Assembly (NCBI GenBank): GCA_905480285.1
Contig: CAJQPT010000156.1
Coordinates: forward strand, 1-39,611
Reading direction: 5' to 3'
From: an uncultured bacterium
GTDB lineage: Bacteria; Planctomycetota; UBA1135; GCA-002686595
DNA: 39,611 bases
Part shown: positions 32,510 to 39,611 of the stretch, piece after piece
Numbering within the stretch: position 1 is the first letter of the stretch
Layout: the number at the start of each line of letters is the position of its first letter
Position numbers and translations under genes: made by a program
Notes under the pieces: generated by a model
What the model saw: only the letters and a program-made list of their open reading frames with translations
Database searches by the model: none
What the model was told of the DNA's origin: nothing

Positions 32510-34432
32510 TCAGCGGGCGCGCAGGGTCTCCTCGAGGAGGTTCGCCGCCGCGTCCACGAAGTCGTGCTCGGTCACGATGCCCACCAGCCGGCCGCTCTCC
32601 ACCACCGGAAGACACCCGATGCGGTGCTCCCGCATGATCTCGATCGCGGCGATGGTGGTGTCCCCCGGGGACACCGTCACCGGGCCGGCGACCATCACGT
32701 CCTGGACAGAGAGCGGGCCGGCGCTGTCCTCGCCCTCCTTGCGGACAGACAGCTTGCGGAGCAGGCCTCGCTGGGTGAGGAGCCCCACGAGGATGCCCTG
32801 GTCGTCCTCCACCGGGACGTAGCGGATGTGCTCCCAATCCATCAGGCTGGCGGCGAGGTCGATCACGTCCTCCGGGTGCAACGTGAACAGGTCACGGCTC
32901 ATGATCTGGCCGACGGTCCGGAAGCTATGGCGCCAGTCGGAGATCTCGTCGAGGTCCGCCAGCGCCCACTTGTGGACCGGGACCCCCGCGGCTTGACGCG
33001 CATAGGTCGCCGAGGCCAGCGCGCGGTGCCGCTCGTCCAGCGTCCCACGGGTCCCCATCCGGGCCAGCGAATCCAGGGCCCACTGGGCGCCGGTCCTGCC
33101 GCTCGACACGCGCTCCTCGATGAGGTTCAGGTAGCGATCCGCAGAGCCGCGCTCGATGCCCTTGAAGGCCAACCCTTCTCGCGCCCGCGGGAGCAGGTCC
33201 GAGAGGATCAGGTCGCGCGCGCTCACGCGCTGGCCCCCGAGCCAGCGCAGCTCGGCGGAGAGCCCGTAGCGGGCGGCCGCCATGAAGTTGCCCTTGGCGT
33301 CGTCGAACTCCATGACGCGCCGGACGTCGTCGAGCTCCTCTCCGAAGGCGATCATCAGGCCCAGGTAAAAGGCCGTGTTGGCGATCTGGTCCTCCACCGT
33401 GGGACCCGCCGGGAGCACGCGGTTCTCGATGCGGAGGTGAGGCTTGCCATCGGAGATCCCGTAGCAGGGCCGGTTCCAGCGGTAGACCGTGCCGTTGTGC
33501 GCGCGCAGGGCATCCAGCGTCGGGACCTCGCCGCGATTCAGGGCCTCCATGGAGCTGCCTGCAGTGTCGCCGCCGAGCAGCAGCCTGAAGCGGGATACGT
33601 CCTCGCGGAAGATGTCGAGCACGCCCCCCTCGACCCAGCGATCCCCGAAGGTCACGCGCTGGCGGGTATTGCGGGCCATCTGCGACGCGTTGCGGATGTC
33701 GAGGGACTGGGCGAAGAGCGCCACCCGGGTCTCATGCCAGAGGCGGTGCTGCAGCAGCACGGGAGAGTTGACCGCCGCGGCGAGGACCGGCCCCGTGACC
33801 AGCTGCGCCAGGTTGTACAGGTTGGCGAACTCCTCGGCGCCGACCTGGAAGTGCACCTGGAAGGAGGTGTTGCAGGCCTCCATCATCACGTTGTCGTGCA
33901 CCACGCGGAGCTCGTCGAGCCCTTTGATCAGGCTCTCGAAGCGGCCGCCGCGCCGGTCCGACATCACCTGGTTGAGCTGCCGGTAGCGCGCGTTCTCTGC
34001 CATGTTCGACAGGGACAGATCCGACTGCGCGAGCGTCGGGAGGATGCCGCAGTTCAGGACCTGGCCGCCCTCGGCCTGCGCAGCGGCTCGCGCCTGACGC
34101 ATCAGCTCATCAAGCTCCCCGTGCATGTCGGTCAGGCACGTGGGCGAGAGCACCTGCGGCTGCAGGTTGGCCTCGATGTTGAAGCTCGCCAGCTCGGGGG
34201 TGAAGCTCGAGCTCGTCTTGCCGAGGCGGTCCAGCATGGCGGTCTGGATCGACATCGGGCGCCAGGCCTCGTCCACGAGGAACAGCTCCTGCTCCGCGCC
34301 GATCCGGCGCACGTCTCTCTCGATCATCCCCTCATCGATCATCCGCTCGAGGACGCGAATATCCTCGAGGACGGCCTGCATGAAGGTGCGCAGATCGGTG
34401 GCGCCAGAAGCGCTTCCCTGGTGGGTGCCCAT
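32510..34432 (-). CDS. GCS2-type carboxylate-amine ligase with C-terminal CBS pair
   Basis: 640 aa, ATG at 34432. Residues 1 to about 400 form the glutamate-cysteine ligase 2 fold: RRIGAEQELFLVD (ATP/metal Glu), SFNIEANLQPQVLS, ACNTSFQVHFQVG, ATPase-type loop RNTRQRVTFGDRW and RIENRVLPAGPTVEDQIAN. A helical linker (about 400-510) leads to two CBS domains, the first near 515-570 (IMSRDLFTLHPEDVIDLAA), the second near 580-636 (VMVAGPVTVSPGDTTIAAIE), which usually bind adenosine nucleotides and regulate the attached enzyme. The family forms amide bonds with glutamate; the amine partner here is unknown. It heads an operon with the AstE-like hydrolase and has TAAGAT six nt before its ATG. Confidence 0.85.
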   Translation of the reverse strand: MGTHQGSASGATDLRTFMQAVLEDIRVLERMIDEGMIERDVRRIGAEQELFLVDEAWRPMSIQTAMLDRLGKTSSSFTPELASFNIEANLQPQVLSPTCLTDMHGELDELMRQARAAAQAEGGQVLNCGILPTLAQSDLSLSNMAENARYRQLNQVMSDRRGGRFESLIKGLDELRVVHDNVMMEACNTSFQVHFQVGAEEFANLYNLAQLVTGPVLAAAVNSPVLLQHRLWHETRVALFAQSLDIRNASQMARNTRQRVTFGDRWVEGGVLDIFREDVSRFRLLLGGDTAGSSMEALNRGEVPTLDALRAHNGTVYRWNRPCYGISDGKPHLRIENRVLPAGPTVEDQIANTAFYLGLMIAFGEELDDVRRVMEFDDAKGNFMAAARYGLSAELRWLGGQRVSARDLILSDLLPRAREGLAFKGIERGSADRYLNLIEERVSSGRTGAQWALDSLARMGTRGTLDERHRALASATYARQAAGVPVHKWALADLDEISDWRHSFRTVGQIMSRDLFTLHPEDVIDLAASLMDWEHIRYVPVEDDQGILVGLLTQRGLLRKLSVRKEGEDSAGPLSVQDVMVAGPVTVSPGDTTIAAIEIMREHRIGCLPVVESGRLVGIVTEHDFVDAAANLLEETLRAR

Positions 34433-34438
34433 GGCCAG

Positions 34439-34444
34439 ATCTTA
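34439..34444 (-). promoter_or_regulatory. Possible -10 element of a leaderless ligase transcript
   Basis: TAAGAT on the minus strand, exactly six nt before the ATG at 34432, in an otherwise GC-rich flank and without any Shine-Dalgarno. Confidence 0.5.
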
Positions 34445-34541
34445 CCGGCGCGGGGCCCGGACACGGGGCACCAGCGCCCACGATGCTCTCCGGGAGGCCC
34501 CGCCACGACGGCTTGCGTTGTCGTGGGCGGCCCGCAGCGTG

Positions 34542-34571
34542 TTGGGACCGGGGCCACGAACATGCGATACT
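34542..34571 (+). promoter_or_regulatory. Possible promoter of the LytS-type kinase gene
   Basis: TTGGGA (34542-34547), 18 bp spacer, GATACT (34566-34571), then six nt to the ATG at 34578. The spacing fits a leaderless start. Confidence 0.45.
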
Positions 34572-34577
34572 GGAGCC

Positions 34578-36131
34578 ATGCCGGCCGGTCCTGATCACCA
34601 CTCCACCCGCCCCGGGAGCGGCGCCCTCGCGGACCTCGAGTCCTGGCTCCGCCGCCCGGTCCGGATCATCATTCTGCTGGCGGTGGCCACCCTCATCGCG
34701 ACGGCCGCGACGTCCTTCGGAGAGGTGGAGCTCCGCCGAGCCTGGGGCGGTGGTCCCGAAGAGCGTGACCTCGTCCTCCGACAAGGGGTGATCTGGCTCG
34801 CCTGGGCGCTGCTGGTCTTGCCCCTCTCTGCCCTCGCGGGCGCGATCGCGCGCTGGTCCCGGGGAGGGCCCATGGCCCTCGCCTGTCATCTCCCCATTGC
34901 CGCAGTGATCGCGTCCCTGTTCCTGGTGCTGGAGAACTCACTCACCGCGTGGGTCCAAGGACCGGAGCGGACCGCGTACTTCCGCGAACGGGTGCTGGGC
35001 CAGCAGGACCCCAGCTCCACACGCCGGCGCCCGCCGTGGGAGCGCGGTGAGCGCGAAGGCGCGGCGGCAGAGGCCCCCGGCGAGTCAGGTTCCGCCGCCC
35101 CTGACTCCAGTCGAGGTCCTTCTGGCTCGGGGACTCAGGAGGCGTCGAACTCGGACGGTCCTGGGGAACGAGGATCGGCGGCCTCGCGGTCCAGCCGTGA
35201 GCGGGGTGAGGGGCGACGCGGCCGCGCGGACTGGCGACGCCGCGGCGGCATGACCGCTGCCTCCGGCTTCGTCACCGGCGACGTCCGACTGGACTTCCAG
35301 CGCCGCTGGACGCTTCGCGTACCCCGCTATGCCCTGATCTACTTCGCGCTGATCGGGCTCGCCCTCGGAGCGCGGGCCTTCCTGACCGGTCGCACCAGGG
35401 ACCGGGAGGCCGCTGCCCTCAAGCTCCGCGCCAGCCGGCTTGAAGCCGCGTTGACGTCGGCCCAGCTCTCCGCCCTCAAGGGCCAACTTCACCCCCACTT
35501 CCTCTTCAATGCCCTGCACTCGGTGGGCGGCATGATCCGCGCCGAGCAGTCCACCGAGGCGCTGAGCGCGCTCGCCCGCATCGGGGATCTCCTGCGCACC
35601 TCACTGGACGCGGGCCCCGAGCAATTCGTCCCCCTGGGTCGAGAGGTCGAGCTGGCTGAGCGCTACCTCGAGGTCGAACAGCTCCGGCTCGGAGATCGAC
35701 TCCAGGTGCAGCTGGAGATCCCAACCGCCCTGGTCGCCGCGGAGGTGCCTGCGTTCATCACCCAGCCGCTCGTCGAGAACGCCGTCAAGCACGGCATCGC
35801 CGCGTCCAGCGCGGGCGGCGTGGTCCGCCTTCGCGCAGCCTCGACTGAGGACGGAACCCAGCTCTTGATCGACGTCGAAGATGACGGGGCCGGCTTTCAG
35901 GAAGAGAGTCCTGTCGGCGTCGGGTTGAGGCACGTCCGAACGCGGCTGGCCGCTCTCTTCGAGGAGGGCGCCTCCTTCGAGATCATCGCGATGGACGGCG
36001 GAGGGACGCGCGCCAGGCTGCGGATGCCCCTCGACGACCTGGAGACGGGCCCCCACGACAGCGCCGCGGTGGCGCCGGGAGCGACTCTGAACTCGCCGCC
36101 AGGAGAGATCCCGGGGGAGGTGGACCGATGA
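34578..36131 (+). CDS. LytS/YehU-type sensor histidine kinase with long low-complexity extracytoplasmic linker
   Basis: 517 aa. Four hydrophobic segments: about 27-46, 70-91, 98-118 and 249-269. Between the third and fourth lies a segment of about 110 residues (138-248) dominated by Arg, Ser, Gly, Glu and Pro, predicted to face outside the cytoplasm and standing where a sensor domain would be. The kinase core belongs to the LytS family: LKGQLHPHFLFNALHS with phospho-acceptor His307, PLVENAVKHG (Asn401) and the ATP-site DDGAGF (435-440), then GVGLRHVRTRL. The C-terminus is Pro/Gly-rich. Its stop overlaps the start of the response regulator by four bases. The signal sensed is unknown. Confidence 0.9.
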   Translation: MPAGPDHHSTRPGSGALADLESWLRRPVRIIILLAVATLIATAATSFGEVELRRAWGGGPEERDLVLRQGVIWLAWALLVLPLSALAGAIARWSRGGPMALACHLPIAAVIASLFLVLENSLTAWVQGPERTAYFRERVLGQQDPSSTRRRPPWERGEREGAAAEAPGESGSAAPDSSRGPSGSGTQEASNSDGPGERGSAASRSSRERGEGRRGRADWRRRGGMTAASGFVTGDVRLDFQRRWTLRVPRYALIYFALIGLALGARAFLTGRTRDREAAALKLRASRLEAALTSAQLSALKGQLHPHFLFNALHSVGGMIRAEQSTEALSALARIGDLLRTSLDAGPEQFVPLGREVELAERYLEVEQLRLGDRLQVQLEIPTALVAAEVPAFITQPLVENAVKHGIAASSAGGVVRLRAASTEDGTQLLIDVEDDGAGFQEESPVGVGLRHVRTRLAALFEEGASFEIIAMDGGGTRARLRMPLDDLETGPHDSAAVAPGATLNSPPGEIPGEVDR

Positions 36132-36880
36132 CCGAGATCATGCGAGTCCTCTGCGCAGACGACGAGCCCCATGCGCTCGACTCGCTCCGCAGGCTCATCT
36201 CCAACGACCCCACCCTGGAGCTTGTCGGTGCCTGCAGCACCGGAGCCGAGGCCCTGCGCCTCGCCAAGGAGCTCTCGCCGGACCTCCTGGTCCTCGACAT
36301 CCGCATGCCGTCCGGCTCTGGCCTCGACGTCGTCGCAGCGCTGGAGTCCGACGCGCGGCCGCTTGTGGTCTTCGCCACGGCTCACGATGACCACGCCGTG
36401 GAGGCCTTCGAGCTCCACGCAGTGGACTACCTGCTCAAACCCTTCGACGACGCGCGCTTCACCCAGGCCCTCACAAGGGCGAGAGAGCGTCGACAGCAGG
36501 AGGGGCCCGCCCCCGGCCAGGCGCGCCTGCAGGGGCTACTTGAAGAGCGCGGAGAGGAACGCCTCGTCATCCACCGCGAGGGAGAGATGGTGATGGTCCC
36601 CTTCGACGAGATCCTCTGGGTTGAGGCCGCCGATCAATACGTCAAGGTCCACAGCTCGGACGGCGGCGTCGAGCTGATGAGGGCCTCGATGGGACACGTG
36701 GAGAAGCGACTCCCTGCCGAAGATTTCCTGAGGGTCCACCGCTCCGCCATCATCCGCCGACAGGCGGTGCGCGCGCTCGCCAGCTCGACGTCCGGTACCG
36801 GAAGGTTGACCCTCGAGGGAGGCGCCACGGTTCCCGTCAGCCGAACCCGAATGGCCCTCGTCCGTCGGACCCTGCGCTGA
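36128..36880 (+). CDS. LytTR-family response regulator
   Basis: 250 aa, start overlapping the kinase stop (ATGA) behind a good GGGGGAGG site seven nt away. Receiver domain: CADDEPHA (Asp11, Asp12), phospho-acceptor Asp57 (LLVLDIRMPSGSG), Thr84 region and Lys104 (YLLKPF). After a short linker the LytTR DNA-binding domain follows (about 145-250): ILWVEAADQYVKVHSSDG, FLRVHRSAIIRR, LTLEGGATVPVSRTRMALVR. This is a complete two-component pair with the kinase. An 8-bp inverted repeat about 100 bp downstream, ahead of the next two genes, is a candidate target. Confidence 0.93.
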   Translation: MTEIMRVLCADDEPHALDSLRRLISNDPTLELVGACSTGAEALRLAKELSPDLLVLDIRMPSGSGLDVVAALESDARPLVVFATAHDDHAVEAFELHAVDYLLKPFDDARFTQALTRARERRQQEGPAPGQARLQGLLEERGEERLVIHREGEMVMVPFDEILWVEAADQYVKVHSSDGGVELMRASMGHVEKRLPAEDFLRVHRSAIIRRQAVRALASSTSGTGRLTLEGGATVPVSRTRMALVRRTLR

Positions 36881-36976
36881 GAGCCCTCGCTCCCCCGCGG
36901 CGATTTACACCTCCGCAACAGAGCGACGAGGCCCCGGGCCGCCCCGCGTTGCCCCCAGGACCAAGCGTGGGACGAC

Positions 36977-37005
36977 CGCTGGCAACACCGCCCCGACTGC
37001 CAGCG
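36977..37005. promoter_or_regulatory. 8-bp perfect inverted repeat upstream of the RGG protein pair
   Basis: CGCTGGCA / TGCCAGCG with a 13-nt gap; the arm centres are 21 bp apart, two helical turns. It could be an operator for the adjacent LytTR regulator, or a weak terminator for the kinase/regulator transcript. Confidence 0.35.
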
Positions 37006-37169
37006 CCAAACAGCCCCCCGGGTGGGGTACGGGCGGAACTCAAGGGGCCGGAATCGGTTCCAATGGGCCGAAGACGTGAGAGGCGCCGGGTACATCGCTC
37101 GCTCCTCCGCCAACAGCACCCGGCACCCCGCTCCCCGCTCCCCGCACGGCGACCAGCCAGACCAGCACC

Positions 37170-38258
37170 ATGTTCAACTCTCCCACCTTCACCGTCAGCG
37201 CCGTGACCCTGGTCGCAACCGCTGCAGCCGGCGTCTTGATCGAGGCGACCCTCGCCACCCGCTACTCCACCGAGCGGACCTTCGAGGTCAGCGTCGCGGT
37301 CGAGTCCTCCAACGAGACCCTGAGCTCGGAGTTCTACATCGACGGCGAGCCCATGGAGGGCCGCGGCTTCGGCGGCGGTGGCAGCTCAACCTCCATGAGC
37401 TACTCCTACACGGACACGGCCAAGGAGGTGAAGGACGGCGCACCCACGAAGGTCGAGCGGTCCTTCGACGAGGTGAGCGCGAGCACCGAGCGTGAGGGCC
37501 GCGATGGCCCCATGGAGATGGAGGCGGAGAGCAGCTTCGACGGGCTCACCATCCTGATCACCGGCGAGGACGACGAGTCCGAGGTGGAGATCGTCGACGG
37601 AGAAGAGCCCGAGGGCGAGGGTCGCCTCGAAGGGCACCGCCTCTCGCTCCCGCTGGACACCCTGCTCCCTGAGGACGCCGTGGAGCTCGGCGCGACCTGG
37701 GACATCGAGGGTGAGGCGCTCATGATCGCCCTCGGCGCACCGCTCGAAGGCAAGCTCATCGATCGGCCGCAGCGCGGCGGTGAGGGCGGCGGCGAGGGCC
37801 GCGGTGGTCGCGGCGGCCGAGGCGGAACGCGCGGCGGCGGTGCCCGGACCGGCCTGGGCGCCATCGCGGGCGGCGATTGGTCCATCACCGCGACGTTCAC
37901 AGAGGAGACCGAGGAAGCCGGCGGACTGGAGTGCGCGGTGATCTCCCTCGAGATTGAGGTCGAGGGCGCCATGGAGGCCCGCCAGCGCGGCGGACGCGGC
38001 GGCAGAGGCGGCCAGGTGCTGAGCCCCTCGGCCCCGGCCCCCCAGGAGTCCACCTACACCGGCGAGTTCGAGGGCGCGCTGCTCTGGAGCATCGAGGAGG
38101 AGCGCCCGGTCGCCCTCCGCGTCGAAGGCTCGTACCAGGTCGACATGGAGATGGAACGCGAGACCCAGCGTGGGCTCATGGAGATGAGCCGCTCCACCGA
38201 GACCACCATCGAGGTCAACGTCGAGGTCGCGACCGGCAAGGCCGAGAGCGACGACTGA
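37170..38258 (+). CDS. Secreted protein with two RGG-rich segments
   Basis: 362 aa with an N-terminal hydrophobic segment (TFTVSAVTLVATAAAGVLIEA), a signal peptide or anchor. I know no family for it. The mature protein is acidic and Glu/Ser-rich and appears beta-rich (RTFEVSVAVESSNETLSSEF; LDTLLPEDAVELGATWDIEG; STETTIEVNVEVATGKAESDD). It resembles secreted proteins that include a DUF-like lipid-binding barrel, but I make no claim. Two Gly/Arg-rich stretches (near 203-226 and 273-281, RQRGGRGGRGGQ) interrupt it. The next gene ends in the same motif. The start lies in GACCAGCACCATG with no Shine-Dalgarno. Confidence 0.8.
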   Translation: MFNSPTFTVSAVTLVATAAAGVLIEATLATRYSTERTFEVSVAVESSNETLSSEFYIDGEPMEGRGFGGGGSSTSMSYSYTDTAKEVKDGAPTKVERSFDEVSASTEREGRDGPMEMEAESSFDGLTILITGEDDESEVEIVDGEEPEGEGRLEGHRLSLPLDTLLPEDAVELGATWDIEGEALMIALGAPLEGKLIDRPQRGGEGGGEGRGGRGGRGGTRGGGARTGLGAIAGGDWSITATFTEETEEAGGLECAVISLEIEVEGAMEARQRGGRGGRGGQVLSPSAPAPQESTYTGEFEGALLWSIEEERPVALRVEGSYQVDMEMERETQRGLMEMSRSTETTIEVNVEVATGKAESDD

Positions 38259-38299
38259 CCCGCATCACAAACAAGACCACACCCCTTACTTCTACAGCC

Positions 38300-39046
38300 A
38301 TGTCCAACAGCACCCCTCTCATCCTCCTCGGCAGTGTCCTCGCGGGCGCCGCGAGCGCCGTCGGCGCCACCGTCCTGCTCGCCCCGGCACCGGGGCCCGA
38401 GGCGGCCTCGGCCGAGGCCGCTGGCCCGGAGCTCCTCGCCGCCATCGACGAGCTTGGAGTCTCGATCTCGACCCTCGCCGAGCGCGTGGAGAGCCTCGAG
38501 AGCGCGGAGACCTTGGCGCCCATCGCGGCGTCCGGGCGCGTCGCGGCGAGCCTCGATCGGAGCGAGATTGAGAGCATGATGAGGGAGATGCTCGGCTCGG
38601 TCGAGGGCGCTCCGACCATCACGAGCCCGTCCCTCGAGTCCGCGGTGGCCAATGTCATCGAGCAGCGCGAAGAGCAAGAGGAGCAGGATCGGCAGCAGCG
38701 ACGGGCCGACGCAGAGGCCAAGCGCCTCGAGGACCGCCTCGCCAAGCTCCAGACCGACCTCGGCCTGGATCAGACTCAGCTCGACTCCATGCGCGGGATC
38801 TTCCAGGGGCAGACGGCCAAGGTCGACGAGATGCGCCAGACCATGCGCGAAGCCCGGGACTCCGGACTCGATATGGGCAGCATGCGCGAGATGTGGACCG
38901 GCCTGCGCGACGAGACCAACCTGGCCATCCAAGGTGTCCTCTCCCCCAGCCAGTACGAGCAATACGAGGAGTCCAACTCCAACCAGCGCTGGGGCGGACG
39001 CGGCGGCGACAATGGCGGCGGCCGCGGCGGCCGCGGCGGCCGCTGA
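38300..39046 (+). CDS. Secreted coiled-coil protein, LTXXQ/Spy-like, with RGG tail
   Basis: 248 aa. Signal segment at about 5-28 (LILLGSVLAGAASAVGATVLLA). A helical region with heptad-like charge (LGVSISTLAERVESLESAE) precedes a strongly charged coiled coil (EQREEQEEQDRQQRRADAEA), then a Spy/CpxP-like part: LGLDQTQLDSMRGIFQGQ and LSPSQYEQYEESN match the spacing of LTxxQ motifs in periplasmic stress chaperones and metal sensors. It ends GGRGGDNGGGRGGRGGR. It lies 41 bp after the previous secreted protein and is probably co-transcribed. Similarity to Spy is by motif only. Confidence 0.8.
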   Translation: MSNSTPLILLGSVLAGAASAVGATVLLAPAPGPEAASAEAAGPELLAAIDELGVSISTLAERVESLESAETLAPIAASGRVAASLDRSEIESMMREMLGSVEGAPTITSPSLESAVANVIEQREEQEEQDRQQRRADAEAKRLEDRLAKLQTDLGLDQTQLDSMRGIFQGQTAKVDEMRQTMREARDSGLDMGSMREMWTGLRDETNLAIQGVLSPSQYEQYEESNSNQRWGGRGGDNGGGRGGRGGR

Positions 39047-39067
39047 ACCGACCCATGGGGACCTCCT

Positions 39068-39111
39068 GACCGCGGGAAGCGACCGAAGTATTTCGGCCGC
39101 TTCCCGCGGTC
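39068..39111 (+). terminator. 20-bp hairpin closing the RGG operon
   Basis: GACCGCGGGAAGCGACCGAA pairs with its complement with one A-C mismatch around a GTAT loop, 21 nt after the stop; the tail TTGTCATT is T-rich. Confidence 0.75.
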
Positions 39112-39611
39112 TTGTCATTCGATAGCACCGCGATGCCGCCGGGCGGGACCTCCATGTATGGGTTCACGCGAGCCCCCGGTGCCGCCAGCGGCCCGGTTGA
39201 TTGGCAGTGACTCTGCTTGCAGGCAGTGGATCTTCTCGCCGGCAGAGAAAGGGACCCCCGCTCCCCACATCCCGGCTGCCACCCGATGCCGCCCCTGAAG
39301 ATCGAGCTCGCGCTCACAGAGGGGCGCGTGGCGGTCGTCAGCCAGATCTCACAGCAACCATCTGCGGCCCATGAGAAGCAACTCAAGGACGTGGAAGCGC
39401 CCGGAGCCTTCGGCCTCGATGGCACCCCCAGGGCCGGCCCTCCAGATCCCCTGGCACGAAACGTAGGAGGAGACCCAGCTGCCCCTGAACCCGTTGCCGT
39501 GAAGGCGCCGCTGAGGGCCTCACGGGACGAGGATGACTTGCCGTCTCTGAATGTCCAATCCGATGGGGCTCCCCTCCTTGCCGGGCAGGCACCAGGCTTC
39601 TTGCCCCGGCG
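39112..39611. other. Right end, mostly without a supported gene
   Basis: 500 bp with visibly lower GC than the genes to its left. A frame starting at the ATG at 39286 stays open to the window edge (108 codons, beginning MPPLKIELALTEGRVAVVSQ), but it has no ribosome-binding site and weak GC bias at third positions. It could be a truncated gene or chance. Nothing else was recognised. Confidence 0.4.

Noticed and set aside
39286-39611. Partial gene running off the right edge
   Set aside because: Only 108 codons, no ribosome-binding site, weaker third-position GC than neighbouring genes and no recognisable family; not strong enough to list as a gene.

Overview
This is a very GC-rich bacterial window with densely packed, mostly Gram-negative-type genes: an RND/TolC metal efflux operon, secreted and lipoprotein signal peptides, and a queuosine enzyme. 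The mix of a type III glutamine synthetase, a secreted HEAT-repeat protein, LTXXQ-like and Gly/Arg-rich secreted proteins, carboxypeptidase-regulatory-like domains, and start codons that often lack a Shine-Dalgarno sequence fits a high-GC Planctomycetota. Myxococcota is the main alternative. The assignment is inferred from gene content; no rRNA is present to settle it.

Left end (1-6672, minus strand): a four-gene metal efflux operon. In transcription order it encodes a small secreted Cys/His protein, a TolC-type outer-membrane factor, a periplasmic adaptor and a CzcA/CusA-type pump that runs off the window. The adaptor carries an inserted copy of the pump's own porter subdomain, which I consider the most unusual protein architecture here. 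A large secreted HEAT-repeat protein (6806-9313) stands upstream, divergent from glnN (type III glutamine synthetase, 9664-11859).

Middle (11.9-21.3 kb): a long hairpin after glnN, a 16-bp minisatellite, tRNA-Met, cysteine dioxygenase, a ChrR-like cupin, a small unknown protein, an 800-bp non-coding stretch with a perfect terminator and tandem repeats, a TraB/GumN-like protein, a secreted esterase, and a large membrane-anchored protein with carboxypeptidase-regulatory-like domains.

21.4-31.1 kb: a minus-strand cluster of gltX, a FecR-domain protein, a metallophosphoesterase and a beta-propeller protein. A divergent adenosine deaminase/esterase pair follows. Next come queF with an upstream polytopic membrane protein, and a divergent 4-hydroxylaminobenzoate lyase-like (DUF4863) gene.

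Right end (31.2-39.6 kb): a minus-strand operon of a GCS2-type carboxylate-amine ligase with CBS domains and an AstE/aspartoacylase-like hydrolase. Divergent from it is a LytS/LytTR two-component system, followed by two tandem secreted proteins with RGG-rich segments and closed by a 20-bp hairpin.

Two genome-scale patterns stand out. Every convergent gene gap (four of four) contains short tandem repeats with 12-18 bp units, while none of the five divergent gaps shows any. Several transcript-initial genes have a TANNNT-like -10 hexamer 5-8 nt before the start codon, suggesting leaderless transcription. No CRISPR array, insertion sequence or phage gene was recognised.
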